Source: Cyanobacteria bacterium REEB459
GTDB lineage: Bacteria; Cyanobacteriota; Cyanobacteriia; Phormidesmidales; Phormidesmidaceae
Direction: 5' to 3'
DNA: 64,000 bases
Assembly (NCBI GenBank): GCA_018970085.1
Contig: JAGWXD010000001.1
Coordinates: 1-64,000 of the forward strand
A program made the translations under genes and the position numbers. Every line of letters starts with the position of its first letter. Position 1 is the first letter of the stretch. Positions 44,381-52,814 of the stretch are shown in pieces. The notes below the pieces were generated by a model. The model searched no databases. It was given only the letters and a program-made list of their open reading frames with translations, and was not told the DNA's origin.

Positions 44381-45103
44381 CTATAGTTTCCAACCGCCGG
44401 CCACCTCTAGCACCTGTCCTGTAATATAACTTGCTTCGGGACTAATAAAAAACCATGCGGCATTGCTCATATCCTTTAAGGTAGCTGGTTTTCCTGTCGG
44501 TAGTTCTGGAAGAGACTCAACTAAATCAAAGGAATTTTCGGCAATACCTGGACAAATCACATTGGCTGTAATCCCATCTTTGATAATTTCTATGGCCAAA
44601 GATTTTGTATAGATTATAATGCCGGTTTTGGCGATTAGGTAGGGTGTATTAGTGGAGCGAGCCAGCAGATGTTGGGCACTGGCACACCCAAAATTAAGAA
44701 TTCTAGCACCCTGAGCGGCCTTTAAATGGGGCAGGGCAGCTTGGGTCACGTAAAAGGTGGAATGGAGATTAGACATAATTAAATCATGCCATAGTTGCAC
44801 CGATAGATCTAAGGTGGGCACGTCACGATAATTACCCACATTATTAACCAGCACTGACAGACCACCCAGGTGTTCGGTGGCCTGATCTACAAGGCTCTGG
44901 GCAGCGGCGGGGTTGGTCACGTCGGCTGCAAGGCTAATTGCCTTGACGCCAAGACTACGAGCTAACTGGCAAGTCTGGTCAGCCTTTGCCTGGCTGTGCA
45001 GATAGTGAATCGCTACATCAAAGCCGCGACTGGCTAGATCGAGGGCGATCGCCTGACCAATACCTGCCGCTGAGCCCGTCACCAAGGCTTTTTTTAATAG
45101 CAT
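44381..45103 (-). CDS. Short-chain dehydrogenase/reductase, pteridine-reductase-like
   Basis: A 240-residue classical SDR. TGSAAGIG (residues 9-16) binds the cofactor; NNVG (87-90) and the Ser142-Tyr155-Lys159 set (GCASAQ, PYLIAK) form the active site. The N-terminal strand VAIHYLHSQAKA resembles the NADPH-binding HYxxS region of pteridine reductase/FolM, which reduces dihydropterins. That makes a pterin substrate plausible but not shown, since other SDRs (ketoacyl reductases) share much. Its ATG overlaps the NUDIX stop (TAATG), indicating translational coupling. Confidence 0.8.
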   Translation of the reverse strand: MLLKKALVTGSAAGIGQAIALDLASRGFDVAIHYLHSQAKADQTCQLARSLGVKAISLAADVTNPAAAQSLVDQATEHLGGLSVLVNNVGNYRDVPTLDLSVQLWHDLIMSNLHSTFYVTQAALPHLKAAQGARILNFGCASAQHLLARSTNTPYLIAKTGIIIYTKSLAIEIIKDGITANVICPGIAENSFDLVESLPELPTGKPATLKDMSNAAWFFISPEASYITGQVLEVAGGWKL

Positions 45104-45558
45104 TAAGGGCTTTCCTGAAGAGCGTGCTGTTTATGTAGATAATCTTCTAGTAACACCCGGGTATAGCTGTTGAGGGGATACTCCATCGCAGCTTCTGGCG
45201 CTAACCACCGCCACTCCAGGATTTCATGATTCGGTGTAATAGCGGTCTCAGCGCTGAAGGCGTAGTAATTCACCATAATGAGATGGGCCGGTTTGATAAA
45301 TTGAGGATCCAAGATAGATTCCTGTATCAGAGCAAATTTTACATCGGTAATGTCTAAACCTACCTCTTCTTTAAATTCCCGAATTACAGCGGCTTCCAAG
45401 GTTTCAGAAAAATCTACCTTACCCCCCGGTACACCCCAGGTTCCCCGCCATTTGGTGGTCTTTACAATCAACACCACACCCCCCTGACTAAGGACCAGAG
45501 CACCTACGGTGGTTAGGGGAAACTGGGGATGGGCGGGCGGACTAACTTGATTTTCCAT
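45103..45558 (-). CDS. NUDIX hydrolase
   Basis: A 151-residue enzyme with a complete Nudix box, GGKVDFSETLEAAVIREFKE followed by EVGL (G-x5-E-x7-REUxEExGU). NUDIX enzymes hydrolyse nucleoside-diphosphate-X compounds. One family member (FolQ/NudB) removes pyrophosphate from dihydroneopterin triphosphate early in folate synthesis, and that role would fit this locus; general housekeeping is the alternative. First gene of the coupled run, 105 bp after the histidine kinase gene on the same strand. Confidence 0.85.
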   Translation of the reverse strand: MENQVSPPAHPQFPLTTVGALVLSQGGVVLIVKTTKWRGTWGVPGGKVDFSETLEAAVIREFKEEVGLDITDVKFALIQESILDPQFIKPAHLIMVNYYAFSAETAITPNHEILEWRWLAPEAAMEYPLNSYTRVLLEDYLHKQHALQESP

Positions 45559-45663
45559 CTTTTCAGCGGAGTTACAGAGATTTTTGCGTTGTCTAGCCCT
45601 TGACTGCGGCCGGGGGGCAGCCGATGGGCAATAACCAGGGACTTAAGTATTATCAATCACCTC

Positions 45664-47490
45664 TTACGATGCCGGATAAACGGGCTCTTTATCAATCATT
45701 ACTGGCTCCTGATAAAGCAAGGCAGTAAAGGTTACGGTGGACCCCAGCCCTTCTCCCATGCTAATGAAATGGACGGTTCCACCCATGGCTTCGATCAGTC
45801 GCTGAGAAATGGCTAGCCCCAACCCACTACCGCCGTATTGTCGGGTTCGTTCTCCATCCACCTGGCTAAAGGTTTGGAATAGGCGGTCCTGTTTTTCTAG
45901 GGACACCCCGATGCCGGTATCGGCCACACTGATTTTGACGCTACCAGGCCAGGTTTTACCCTGATAGTCGACCTTTTGGGGCTTTACCTCGGCGCTAATG
46001 GTGACGCCCCCCTCATGGGTAAACTTATTGGCGTTGCCCACCAGATTTAATAGCACTTGCAGCAAGCGCTGGTAGTTCCCGTTTATGGTGATGGCATCGC
46101 GGGTAGCCGGCAACAGAATTTTAAAGTAGAGGCCCTTGTGTTCTGCCTGGGGACGCACAAAACTTTCCAGGTCCCCCAGGAGTTCTCGCAGGTTAACAGG
46201 GCCCATATCAATCTGCATTTTGCCCGCTTCAATTTTGGCTAGATCGAGTACATCGTTGATCAAATTGAGCAGGTGCAGGGCTGATTTATGGGCTTCCTCG
46301 ATAAATTCCTGCTGCTCTGCCGGATCATCGGCCATGCCATCTAGCACCAGCTTGAGGAAGCCAATCATGCCATTCAAGGGGGTCCTCAGCTCATGGGAGG
46401 TGTTGGCCAGAAACTCGCTTTTCAAGCGAGAGGCCTCCTCTGCCTGGCGACGAGCTTCCTCTGCTTGACGGCGGGCTTCCTGGGACTCCCGCTGTTTTTC
46501 TAACAGGCTGGCATTCGCCTGCTGGAGTTTGATGGCCAGGGTATGGCTCTCGGAAAATACTCGGGCATGGGCGATCGCGGTGCCCACCTGGTCCGCCAGG
46601 TCGGTAATCAGGCCTAACTCTAAGTCTGTCCAGGATCGGTTGGCTGGACTGTAAAGCAAAATAAAGCCATTTACCTGACCCTGGTAACGGGTAGCAACAG
46701 CGACAATGGCCTGGCCCGGTTGACTGGGGGGGGCGACCAGCAAAACTGCTCCAGCTTGTCGGGCCGCCGCCTCTAGATGGGCCTGATCTAAGGAGGGCAG
46801 GGGTTGGCCTAACCAGCTAGCCAAGGAGTTAGGGCCCAGGTATTCAGCGGCGATCACCGTCGTTTGGGTCGGGGATATGCCACAAACTACACAGCGATCT
46901 AGGGCAAACAGCTCCCCCAGCCCTTCTACGGTTTGTTGTTGAATAATATCTAAATCTAGCGTCCAGCGAACGTTGCGGGTAATTTGGGCGAGCCGGGGGG
47001 AATAGGTTTGTAGTTGAATATAGGAATGGGCTGCGGTCTCCTCCCCCCGGTTGGTGACAACGGGAGCGGGGTTATAGAGGGTCTCAGTCAGGCCATGGAC
47101 ATTTAACCAATAGCCCATGGCAGCCACCTTAAATAGCTCCCCACGGGGATTAAGCAGGGGGTGGAGTACCCAGACCATATCGATACTATGGGAACCCGAG
47201 GGATAGCGCCCGGGTAGTTGGAGGGGCTGGCTCAGGGTCTGCAAGGTAGTTAGGGCCTGGCTCAGGGTATCTGGGCTGGGAAAGGCCGTCACCTCAGATA
47301 ATCGGCGACCCACCCAGCTAGCGGTAGAACCTACCAGGGGGGGACTGGACCCCATGGGTTGAACCGATTCAACCCTACCCTGGGGGTCAAGCAGAACAGT
47401 CCAGCCGAATAGGGGCGGCAGCGATGAACCAGGCCCTGGGTCGCCGGCATCAGGGCTGGTAGGACCGGGAAGGGGATCGGGAAAATTCAT
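45664..47490 (-). CDS. GAF-domain sensor histidine kinase
   Basis: A 608-residue soluble kinase. An N-terminal PAS-like region (about residues 25-140) is followed by a GAF domain (about 170-305), a coiled coil rich in Glu/Arg (QESQEARRQAEEARRQAEEA), HisKA with FLANTSHELRTPLNG (His about 364), and the ATPase domain with LLNLVGNANKF, VADTGIGV and GGSGLGLAIS. No membrane helices are visible. The GAF domain lacks an obvious bilin-binding Cys in the usual His-Cys context. The ATG at 47490 has GAGG nine bases upstream; a GTG six codons earlier is possible. No response regulator is adjacent. Confidence 0.9.
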   Translation of the reverse strand: MNFPDPLPGPTSPDAGDPGPGSSLPPLFGWTVLLDPQGRVESVQPMGSSPPLVGSTASWVGRRLSEVTAFPSPDTLSQALTTLQTLSQPLQLPGRYPSGSHSIDMVWVLHPLLNPRGELFKVAAMGYWLNVHGLTETLYNPAPVVTNRGEETAAHSYIQLQTYSPRLAQITRNVRWTLDLDIIQQQTVEGLGELFALDRCVVCGISPTQTTVIAAEYLGPNSLASWLGQPLPSLDQAHLEAAARQAGAVLLVAPPSQPGQAIVAVATRYQGQVNGFILLYSPANRSWTDLELGLITDLADQVGTAIAHARVFSESHTLAIKLQQANASLLEKQRESQEARRQAEEARRQAEEASRLKSEFLANTSHELRTPLNGMIGFLKLVLDGMADDPAEQQEFIEEAHKSALHLLNLINDVLDLAKIEAGKMQIDMGPVNLRELLGDLESFVRPQAEHKGLYFKILLPATRDAITINGNYQRLLQVLLNLVGNANKFTHEGGVTISAEVKPQKVDYQGKTWPGSVKISVADTGIGVSLEKQDRLFQTFSQVDGERTRQYGGSGLGLAISQRLIEAMGGTVHFISMGEGLGSTVTFTALLYQEPVMIDKEPVYPAS

Positions 47491-47546
47491 AGAGTTCAAC
47501 CTCTTCACCAGCCAACAAGACTGTACTCGGGCACGGTGGCTAGGGT

Positions 47547-47789
47547 TTAGTCATTCCATTCGCCTTTGGGGGGAACGGTGGGATTACGGGGGAGATGGCG
47601 AACCAAATCATCTTCGGGACGGCGATCGCCCCTGAGCCACTGTCGCAATGCCACCTCAATTACCTTGGCTGGGTCAGAGGTAAGATGGCTCACCTGGTTT
47701 AACAGTTCCCGATCAATTTGGACAGACAGTTCCACCTTTTCGGCTGACGATGGAGAGCTGTCAACAGATCTGGAGGCGACTTCATCCAT
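47547..47789 (-). CDS. Ribbon-helix-helix type small protein
   Basis: An 80-residue protein with a likely RHH DNA-binding core (LSVQIDRELLNQVSHLTSDP, then VIEVALRQWLRG) flanked by an acidic Ser-rich N-terminus and a disordered C-terminus. The layout resembles CcdA/RelB-type antitoxins, but no toxin ORF is adjacent. It lies 56 bp upstream of the histidine kinase on the same strand and is divergent from lepA across 160 bp. It may autoregulate or control the kinase gene. Confidence 0.65.
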   Translation of the reverse strand: MDEVASRSVDSSPSSAEKVELSVQIDRELLNQVSHLTSDPAKVIEVALRQWLRGDRRPEDDLVRHLPRNPTVPPKGEWND

Positions 47790-47949
47790 TGGGGTTGACG
47801 GAGTAATTACTTAGGGGAACGGGTTTCTCCTGGTTTAAGCCGTTGTTCCTCAGACTCCAGTCCGTCGCCTGAGTTCTCTGCATTCGCCCAGAGGAACCAT
47901 TACAATATTTGCAGTTTACTCTATGTTTATCCTTCCTGGTAACCCTGGT

Positions 47950-49755
47950 ATGACCGAGGTCCCTGTTGCGCAAATCCGCAACTTTTCGATTATTGCCCAC
48001 ATTGATCACGGCAAATCCACCCTGGCGGATCGGTTATTGCAGCGCACCGGCACCGTTAGCGATCGCGACATGAAGGCCCAGTTTCTGGACAACATGGATC
48101 TGGAACGGGAACGGGGCATTACGATTAAACTGCAGGCGGCGCGCATGCACTACCGGGCTCAGGATGGCAAAGATTATATTCTTAATCTCATCGATACCCC
48201 GGGTCACGTGGATTTTTCCTATGAGGTGTCGCGATCGCTGATTGCCTGTGAAGGAGCCCTACTAGTGGTAGATGCCTCTCAAGGGGTGGAGGCCCAAACC
48301 CTGGCCAACGTCTATCTGGCCCTGGAAAACGACCTGGAAATTATCCCGGTTTTAAATAAAATTGACCTGCCCGGGGCTGACCCCGAGCGCATCAAGCAGG
48401 AAATCGAAGAAATTATTGGCCTCGACTGCAGCAATGCGATTCTGGCCTCCGCTAAGGAAGGCGTGGGTATCGACGAAATTCTGGAGTCCATTGTCTACCT
48501 GGTGCCGCCGCCCCAGGATACGGTGGAAAAACCTCTGCGAGCCCTGATTTTCGACAGTTACTACGACAGCTATCGGGGGGTAATTGTCTACTTCCGGGTG
48601 GTAGACGGCACCCTGCGCCAGAAAGATAAGGTGCGGCTAATGGCCTCCGGCAAGGAGTACGAAATCGACGAACTCGGAGTACTGGCTCCCAACCAGGTCA
48701 GGGTAGACCAGCTCCATGCTGGCGAGGTGGGATACCTGGCCGCCTCCATTAAGGCGGTGGAAGATGCTCGCGTGGGGGATACCATTACCTTGGTGCAGGA
48801 CCCGGCTTCCGATCCCCTACCCGGCTATGTGGAGGCCAAACCCATGGTCTTCTGCGGCCTATTCCCCACTGCTTCCGATCAGTTTGAGGAACTGCGGGAA
48901 GCCCTGGAAAAGCTACGACTCAGTGATGCGGCCCTGAATTATGAGCCCGAAACCTCCAGCGCCATGGGCTTTGGCTTTCGCTGTGGGTTCCTAGGGCTAT
49001 TGCACATGGAAATTGTGCAGGAACGGCTGGAGCGAGAGTACAACCTGGATTTGATTACCACCGCCCCGTCGGTTATCTACCAGGTGACTACCCTGACGGG
49101 AGAGGTGCTGGAGATTGACAACCCCAGTACCCTGCCCGATCCCCAGGCGCGGGAGAAAATTGAGGAACCCTACGTACAGCTGGATATTATTACTCCCGAA
49201 GAGTACGTGGGGCCCCTCATGGAGTTGTGCCAAACCCGCCGGGGAGACTTTAAAGACATGAAGTACCTGACCCAGGGCCGCACCACCCTGATTTATGAGG
49301 TACCTTTGGCGGAGGTGGTGACCGACTTCTTTGATCAGATGAAGTCCCGCACCAAGGGCTACGCCAGTATGGAGTACCACCTGATTGGCTATCGGGCTAA
49401 CCCCCTGGTGCGCTTAGATGTGCTGATTAACGGTGATCCAGTGGATTCCCTGGCCTCTATTGTGCACCGCGATAAGGCCTACTACGTGGGTAAGGCTCTG
49501 GTGGAAAAACTCAAGGAACTGATTCCCCGCCACCAGTTTAAGATTCCTATCCAGGCGGCGATCGGTAGCCGGGTGATTGCCAGCGAGAGCATTCCCGCCC
49601 TACGCAAGGACGTGTTGGCCAAATGCTATGGCGGCGATATCTCCCGGAAGAAGAAACTTCTGCAGAAGCAGGCGAAGGGGAAGAAGCGGTTGAAGGCGAT
49701 CGGCACAGTGGATGTGCCCCAGGAAGCCTTTATGGCGGTCCTGAAACTGTCCTAA
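47950..49755 (+). CDS. lepA: Elongation factor 4 (LepA)
   Basis: A 601-residue translation GTPase that helps stalled or mistranslocated ribosomes. G motifs: [14 protein letters not shown] (G1), GITIKLQ (G2), DTPGHVDF (G3), NKID (G4), ASAKEG (G5). The EF4-specific C-terminus is present ([19 protein letters not shown] and AFMAVLK). The ATG at 47950 ([20 protein letters not shown]) matches the family start; an in-frame ATG nine codons upstream is less likely. Confidence 0.97.
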   Translation: MTEVPVAQIRNFSIIAHIDHGKSTLADRLLQRTGTVSDRDMKAQFLDNMDLERERGITIKLQAARMHYRAQDGKDYILNLIDTPGHVDFSYEVSRSLIACEGALLVVDASQGVEAQTLANVYLALENDLEIIPVLNKIDLPGADPERIKQEIEEIIGLDCSNAILASAKEGVGIDEILESIVYLVPPPQDTVEKPLRALIFDSYYDSYRGVIVYFRVVDGTLRQKDKVRLMASGKEYEIDELGVLAPNQVRVDQLHAGEVGYLAASIKAVEDARVGDTITLVQDPASDPLPGYVEAKPMVFCGLFPTASDQFEELREALEKLRLSDAALNYEPETSSAMGFGFRCGFLGLLHMEIVQERLEREYNLDLITTAPSVIYQVTTLTGEVLEIDNPSTLPDPQAREKIEEPYVQLDIITPEEYVGPLMELCQTRRGDFKDMKYLTQGRTTLIYEVPLAEVVTDFFDQMKSRTKGYASMEYHLIGYRANPLVRLDVLINGDPVDSLASIVHRDKAYYVGKALVEKLKELIPRHQFKIPIQAAIGSRVIASESIPALRKDVLAKCYGGDISRKKKLLQKQAKGKKRLKAIGTVDVPQEAFMAVLKLS

Positions 49756-49848
49756 GATTAGTCTTGAGCGTCGTTGAGATTCAGGTATCTCTGAGGGCTC
49801 ACCCTTGGCTGCGCTGCCAGCATTGTTGTTCAACTGAAGAACTACGCC

Positions 49849-50448
49849 ATGATTAAAAACGACGCATGGATCAACACCATGGCTGCCCAGGGGATGATTC
49901 AGCCCTTCCAGCCGACCTTGATAAGACGGGTAGATCTGCCGGAAGACGGGGTTGATCGACCGGTGATCAGCTACGGGCTATCCTCCTACGGCTACGACAT
50001 TCGCTTGTCTGCTGCGGAGTTTCGGATCTTTCGCCATATTCCAGGCACGGTTGTGGATCCGAAAAACTTCAGTCCCGATAATCTAGAACCGACCCACTTA
50101 AAGACCGATAACAGTGGTAACTACTTTATTCTGCCTGCCCACTCCTATGGCTTGGGGGTTGCCCTGGAGAAGCTTACCGTTCCAGACAATATCAGCGTTA
50201 TTTGTATCGGCAAATCGACCTATGCGCGTTGCGGCATTATTGCCAACCTCACCCCCGCTGAAGCGGGCTGGCGCGGCCATCTGACCCTGGAGTTTTCCAA
50301 TTCCTCTAGTGCCGACTGCCGTATTTACGCCAATGAAGGGGTAGTGCAGCTAATTTTCTTTGAAGGCGATCCCTGCCAGGTCAGTTACGAAACCCGTCAG
50401 GGTAAATACCAGGATCAAGACGAGCGAGTTACCCTACCAAAGGTGTAA
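49849..50448 (+). CDS. dcd: dCTP deaminase
   Basis: A 199-residue trimeric enzyme converting dCTP to dUTP for thymidylate synthesis. Conserved: ISYGLSSYGYDIRLS, then IPGTVVDPKNF, VICIGKSTYARCGIIANLTP and GWRGHLTLEFSNSSSADCRI, including the catalytic Glu. No fused dUTPase domain is visible. It begins 93 bp after lepA, same strand, possibly cotranscribed. The ATG at 49849 gives the family N-terminus. Confidence 0.96.
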   Translation: MIKNDAWINTMAAQGMIQPFQPTLIRRVDLPEDGVDRPVISYGLSSYGYDIRLSAAEFRIFRHIPGTVVDPKNFSPDNLEPTHLKTDNSGNYFILPAHSYGLGVALEKLTVPDNISVICIGKSTYARCGIIANLTPAEAGWRGHLTLEFSNSSSADCRIYANEGVVQLIFFEGDPCQVSYETRQGKYQDQDERVTLPKV

Positions 50449-50501
50449 GCCGCCGCTGAACCAGTCCTCTGCCCTGCTTGAATGGTTACCCAGGTTTATC
50501 C

Positions 50502-51386
50502 ATGACTGCTTTTTCCGCCGATTCCTCCAGCTACCAGCCTACCTATTGGCCCTGGCGTGACCAGAACATTCACTATGTCAAAGCTGGGGATGATCGCTGC
50601 GATCGCCCCCCTGTGTTACTGGTGCATGGCTTTGGGGCCTCTACCGACCACTGGCGTAAAAATATTATCGACCTGGCTCAGGACTTCCAGGTATGGGCGA
50701 TTGACCTGGTGGGGTTTGGCCGATCGGCTAAGCCTGATTGGCCCTACAGCGGTAGTCTCTGGCAAGCCCAGTTGCAGGAATTTATTACCGAGAAGATTGG
50801 CCGTCCTACGGTACTGGCGGGTAATTCCCTGGGAGGCTATAGTGCCCTCTGTACGGCTGCCAACCATCCTGACACTGCGGCTGGTCTGGTGCTACTCAAT
50901 AGCGCCGGTCCCTTTTCTGACCAAGCCGCCGGAGATCGACCCAATCCCCTGGGCAAACTGATTCAGAGTATCCTCTTGCAACCCCTGCCCAGCTGGCTGA
51001 TCTTTCAGTACGTTCGCCAACCAGGGGTGATTCGCCGCACCCTGGAACAGGTCTATCTGGATAAATCCGCTATTACCGACCAGTTGGTGGCCGATATTCG
51101 CCGCCCGGCTAATGACCCTGGGGCCGCTACGGTGTTTGCCTCGGTGTTTAAGTCACCCCAGGGAGAACCCCTCGACCAGCTGTTGAAAAAATTATCCTGT
51201 CCCCTGCTGATGCTCTGGGGCGAGGCTGACCCCTGGATGAACTGCCGAGAAAAGGGGGCCCGGTTCCGCCAGTACTACCCCAACTTACGGGAACATTACC
51301 TGCAAGCCGGTCACTGCCCCCACGACGAGGTGCCTGACCAGGTTAACCAGCTGTTACGCCAATGGTTACTAGAACAGGGGCTGTAG
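50502..51386 (+). CDS. Alpha/beta fold hydrolase
   Basis: A 294-residue enzyme. The oxyanion motif LLVHGFGASTDHWRKN and nucleophile elbow LAGNSLGGYSA (Ser in GNSLGG) are clear, with Asp in LWGEADPWM and His in QAGHCPHDE closing the triad. It resembles cyanobacterial/plastid hydrolases related to pheophytinase, but the substrate is not assured. The ATG at 50502 was preferred over a TTG eight codons earlier. It lies 53 bp after dcd, same strand, so the three genes lepA-dcd-hydrolase may form one unit. Confidence 0.88.
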   Translation: MTAFSADSSSYQPTYWPWRDQNIHYVKAGDDRCDRPPVLLVHGFGASTDHWRKNIIDLAQDFQVWAIDLVGFGRSAKPDWPYSGSLWQAQLQEFITEKIGRPTVLAGNSLGGYSALCTAANHPDTAAGLVLLNSAGPFSDQAAGDRPNPLGKLIQSILLQPLPSWLIFQYVRQPGVIRRTLEQVYLDKSAITDQLVADIRRPANDPGAATVFASVFKSPQGEPLDQLLKKLSCPLLMLWGEADPWMNCREKGARFRQYYPNLREHYLQAGHCPHDEVPDQVNQLLRQWLLEQGL

Positions 51387-51411
51387 CGTTTCTCATTCGG
51401 GTGAAGTACAG

Positions 51412-51433
51412 ACAAGGGGCTTAAGCCCCTTGT
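51412..51433. repeat. 22-bp perfect palindrome
   Basis: ACAAGGGGCTT followed by its exact complement AAGCCCCTTGT, between the convergent hydrolase and glycosyltransferase genes. In RNA it is a strong hairpin in both directions, so it could act as a bidirectional transcription stop even without a long T-run. GGGGCTTAAGCCCC-type palindromes recur in cyanobacterial intergenic DNA. Confidence 0.92.
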
Positions 51434-51486
51434 TAGCAGGGATACCGTGTACCTCATCCGGTCAAGAATTGCTATATGGGGGTGAG

Positions 51487-52665
51487 CTAACCCACCAGGG
51501 TTTGATAAATAGCTAGGGTCTGGCGGGCCAGCTGGGGCCATTGGTAGCGCTGCTGCACCTTAACGTAGCCCGCCCTACCCAGGGTGGCGGCGATGGTCGG
51601 GTGATGGAGCAGATAATTAATGCGATCGCTGATTTGATCGGCCTGCTGGTCTACCAGGTACCCATCGACTCCCTCCCTGATCACCTCCCTCAGGGCGGGA
51701 ATAGCGCCGCCCACCACCGGCTTAGCAAAACTCCAGGCCTCGACGTAGACCCCACCAAAACTCTCCTGCAGGGAGGGCACGCAGAGCAGACTACAGGCGG
51801 CCAGGGCATTGGTTTTATCTTGCAGAGAGGCAACTCCCAGGCGATGGATACGTCGATCACCGTGGGTAACAAAGATAGCCTCGGACTGGCCCACTGGGGG
51901 ACCCATAAAGACAAAGTGGGTGTCGGGGTGCTGGCGCCAAACCGCTGGGGTTGCCCGCAGCAGTTGCCGATAGCCCTTATAACCATAGTGCTGGCCTAGA
52001 AAAAGCACCATGGGTCCAGCAATACCGTGGCGCTGGCGGAAGCTTTCGGCATCGGTCTGGGCCGCCAGCACCGGTCCCATACCGGTGACATGGACTTTCT
52101 CAGGGGCTACTCCGATTTCCACCAGCACCGCTTTTTCGGCCTCGGTAAGGGCAATCAGGGCATCAGCCTGTCGGTAAAGCCGGGCGTACTGCTGGTAGGG
52201 CCAACCCACCCAACGAGGGTGGTGCACGGGGGTCAGCAGGAAGGGAATATCTCGCTGTCGGGCTACCTGCAGGGAGGCGGCGGTGAGGCCTTCTCGACCA
52301 ATACGAACATTGTGGATGACATCGGCAGTAGCTGCCAGGGGCCCCAGGGCAGGGACGATCGCGGCGGCGATCGCTGGTAAAGCCAGGGCCATCAGCGGAT
52401 AGTAGGCCAGTACCGCTGGCACCAGGGTGAGTTTTTGCCAGGCCGTTAGCCCCAACTGGTGTACCGGGATGCCATCGATAGAGTAAACACTGGCGGGGGG
52501 ATGGCGGAGGGTAGTGCCCAACAGCCAATCGGTGCGGTTAGTACGCCAGTGACTGGCTACAGCCACGCTGTGGTCAGGGGCCAGGGCTTGAGCCAGCTGG
52601 TGGCCATAGGTCTGAGCCCCCCCAACGGCGGGGGAATAGCTGGTCAGGGTGTAGAGCAGGTGCAT
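51487..52665 (-). CDS. Glycosyltransferase family 4 protein
   Basis: A 392-residue GT-B fold enzyme. The N-terminal LYTLTSYSPAVGGAQTYGHQ is the GT4 acceptor-side loop, and the C-terminal nucleotide-sugar domain includes VLFLGQHYGYKGYRQLL, CVPSLQESFGGVYVEAWSFA and KPVVGGAIPALREVI (E-x7-E motif). GT4 enzymes are retaining transferases using UDP- or GDP-sugars for polysaccharide or glycolipid assembly. It is a lone gene here; the sugar-nucleotide pair at 56-58 kb could supply donors, but that is speculative. ATG at 52665. Confidence 0.9.
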   Translation of the reverse strand: MHLLYTLTSYSPAVGGAQTYGHQLAQALAPDHSVAVASHWRTNRTDWLLGTTLRHPPASVYSIDGIPVHQLGLTAWQKLTLVPAVLAYYPLMALALPAIAAAIVPALGPLAATADVIHNVRIGREGLTAASLQVARQRDIPFLLTPVHHPRWVGWPYQQYARLYRQADALIALTEAEKAVLVEIGVAPEKVHVTGMGPVLAAQTDAESFRQRHGIAGPMVLFLGQHYGYKGYRQLLRATPAVWRQHPDTHFVFMGPPVGQSEAIFVTHGDRRIHRLGVASLQDKTNALAACSLLCVPSLQESFGGVYVEAWSFAKPVVGGAIPALREVIREGVDGYLVDQQADQISDRINYLLHHPTIAATLGRAGYVKVQQRYQWPQLARQTLAIYQTLVG

Positions 52666-52814
52666 GGACAGCTATAGGAATAAAGCAAAATCACGAAAGG
52701 GCTGGTCGCCCGACCCAGCCCATTGCTATGGTTAAGAAAAATCTCAAGGTCAATAATGGAGCCAGTAACCGCAGGGGTCGTGATCATGGTAAACCTTGGG
52801 CTAGGGGCCTGGCT

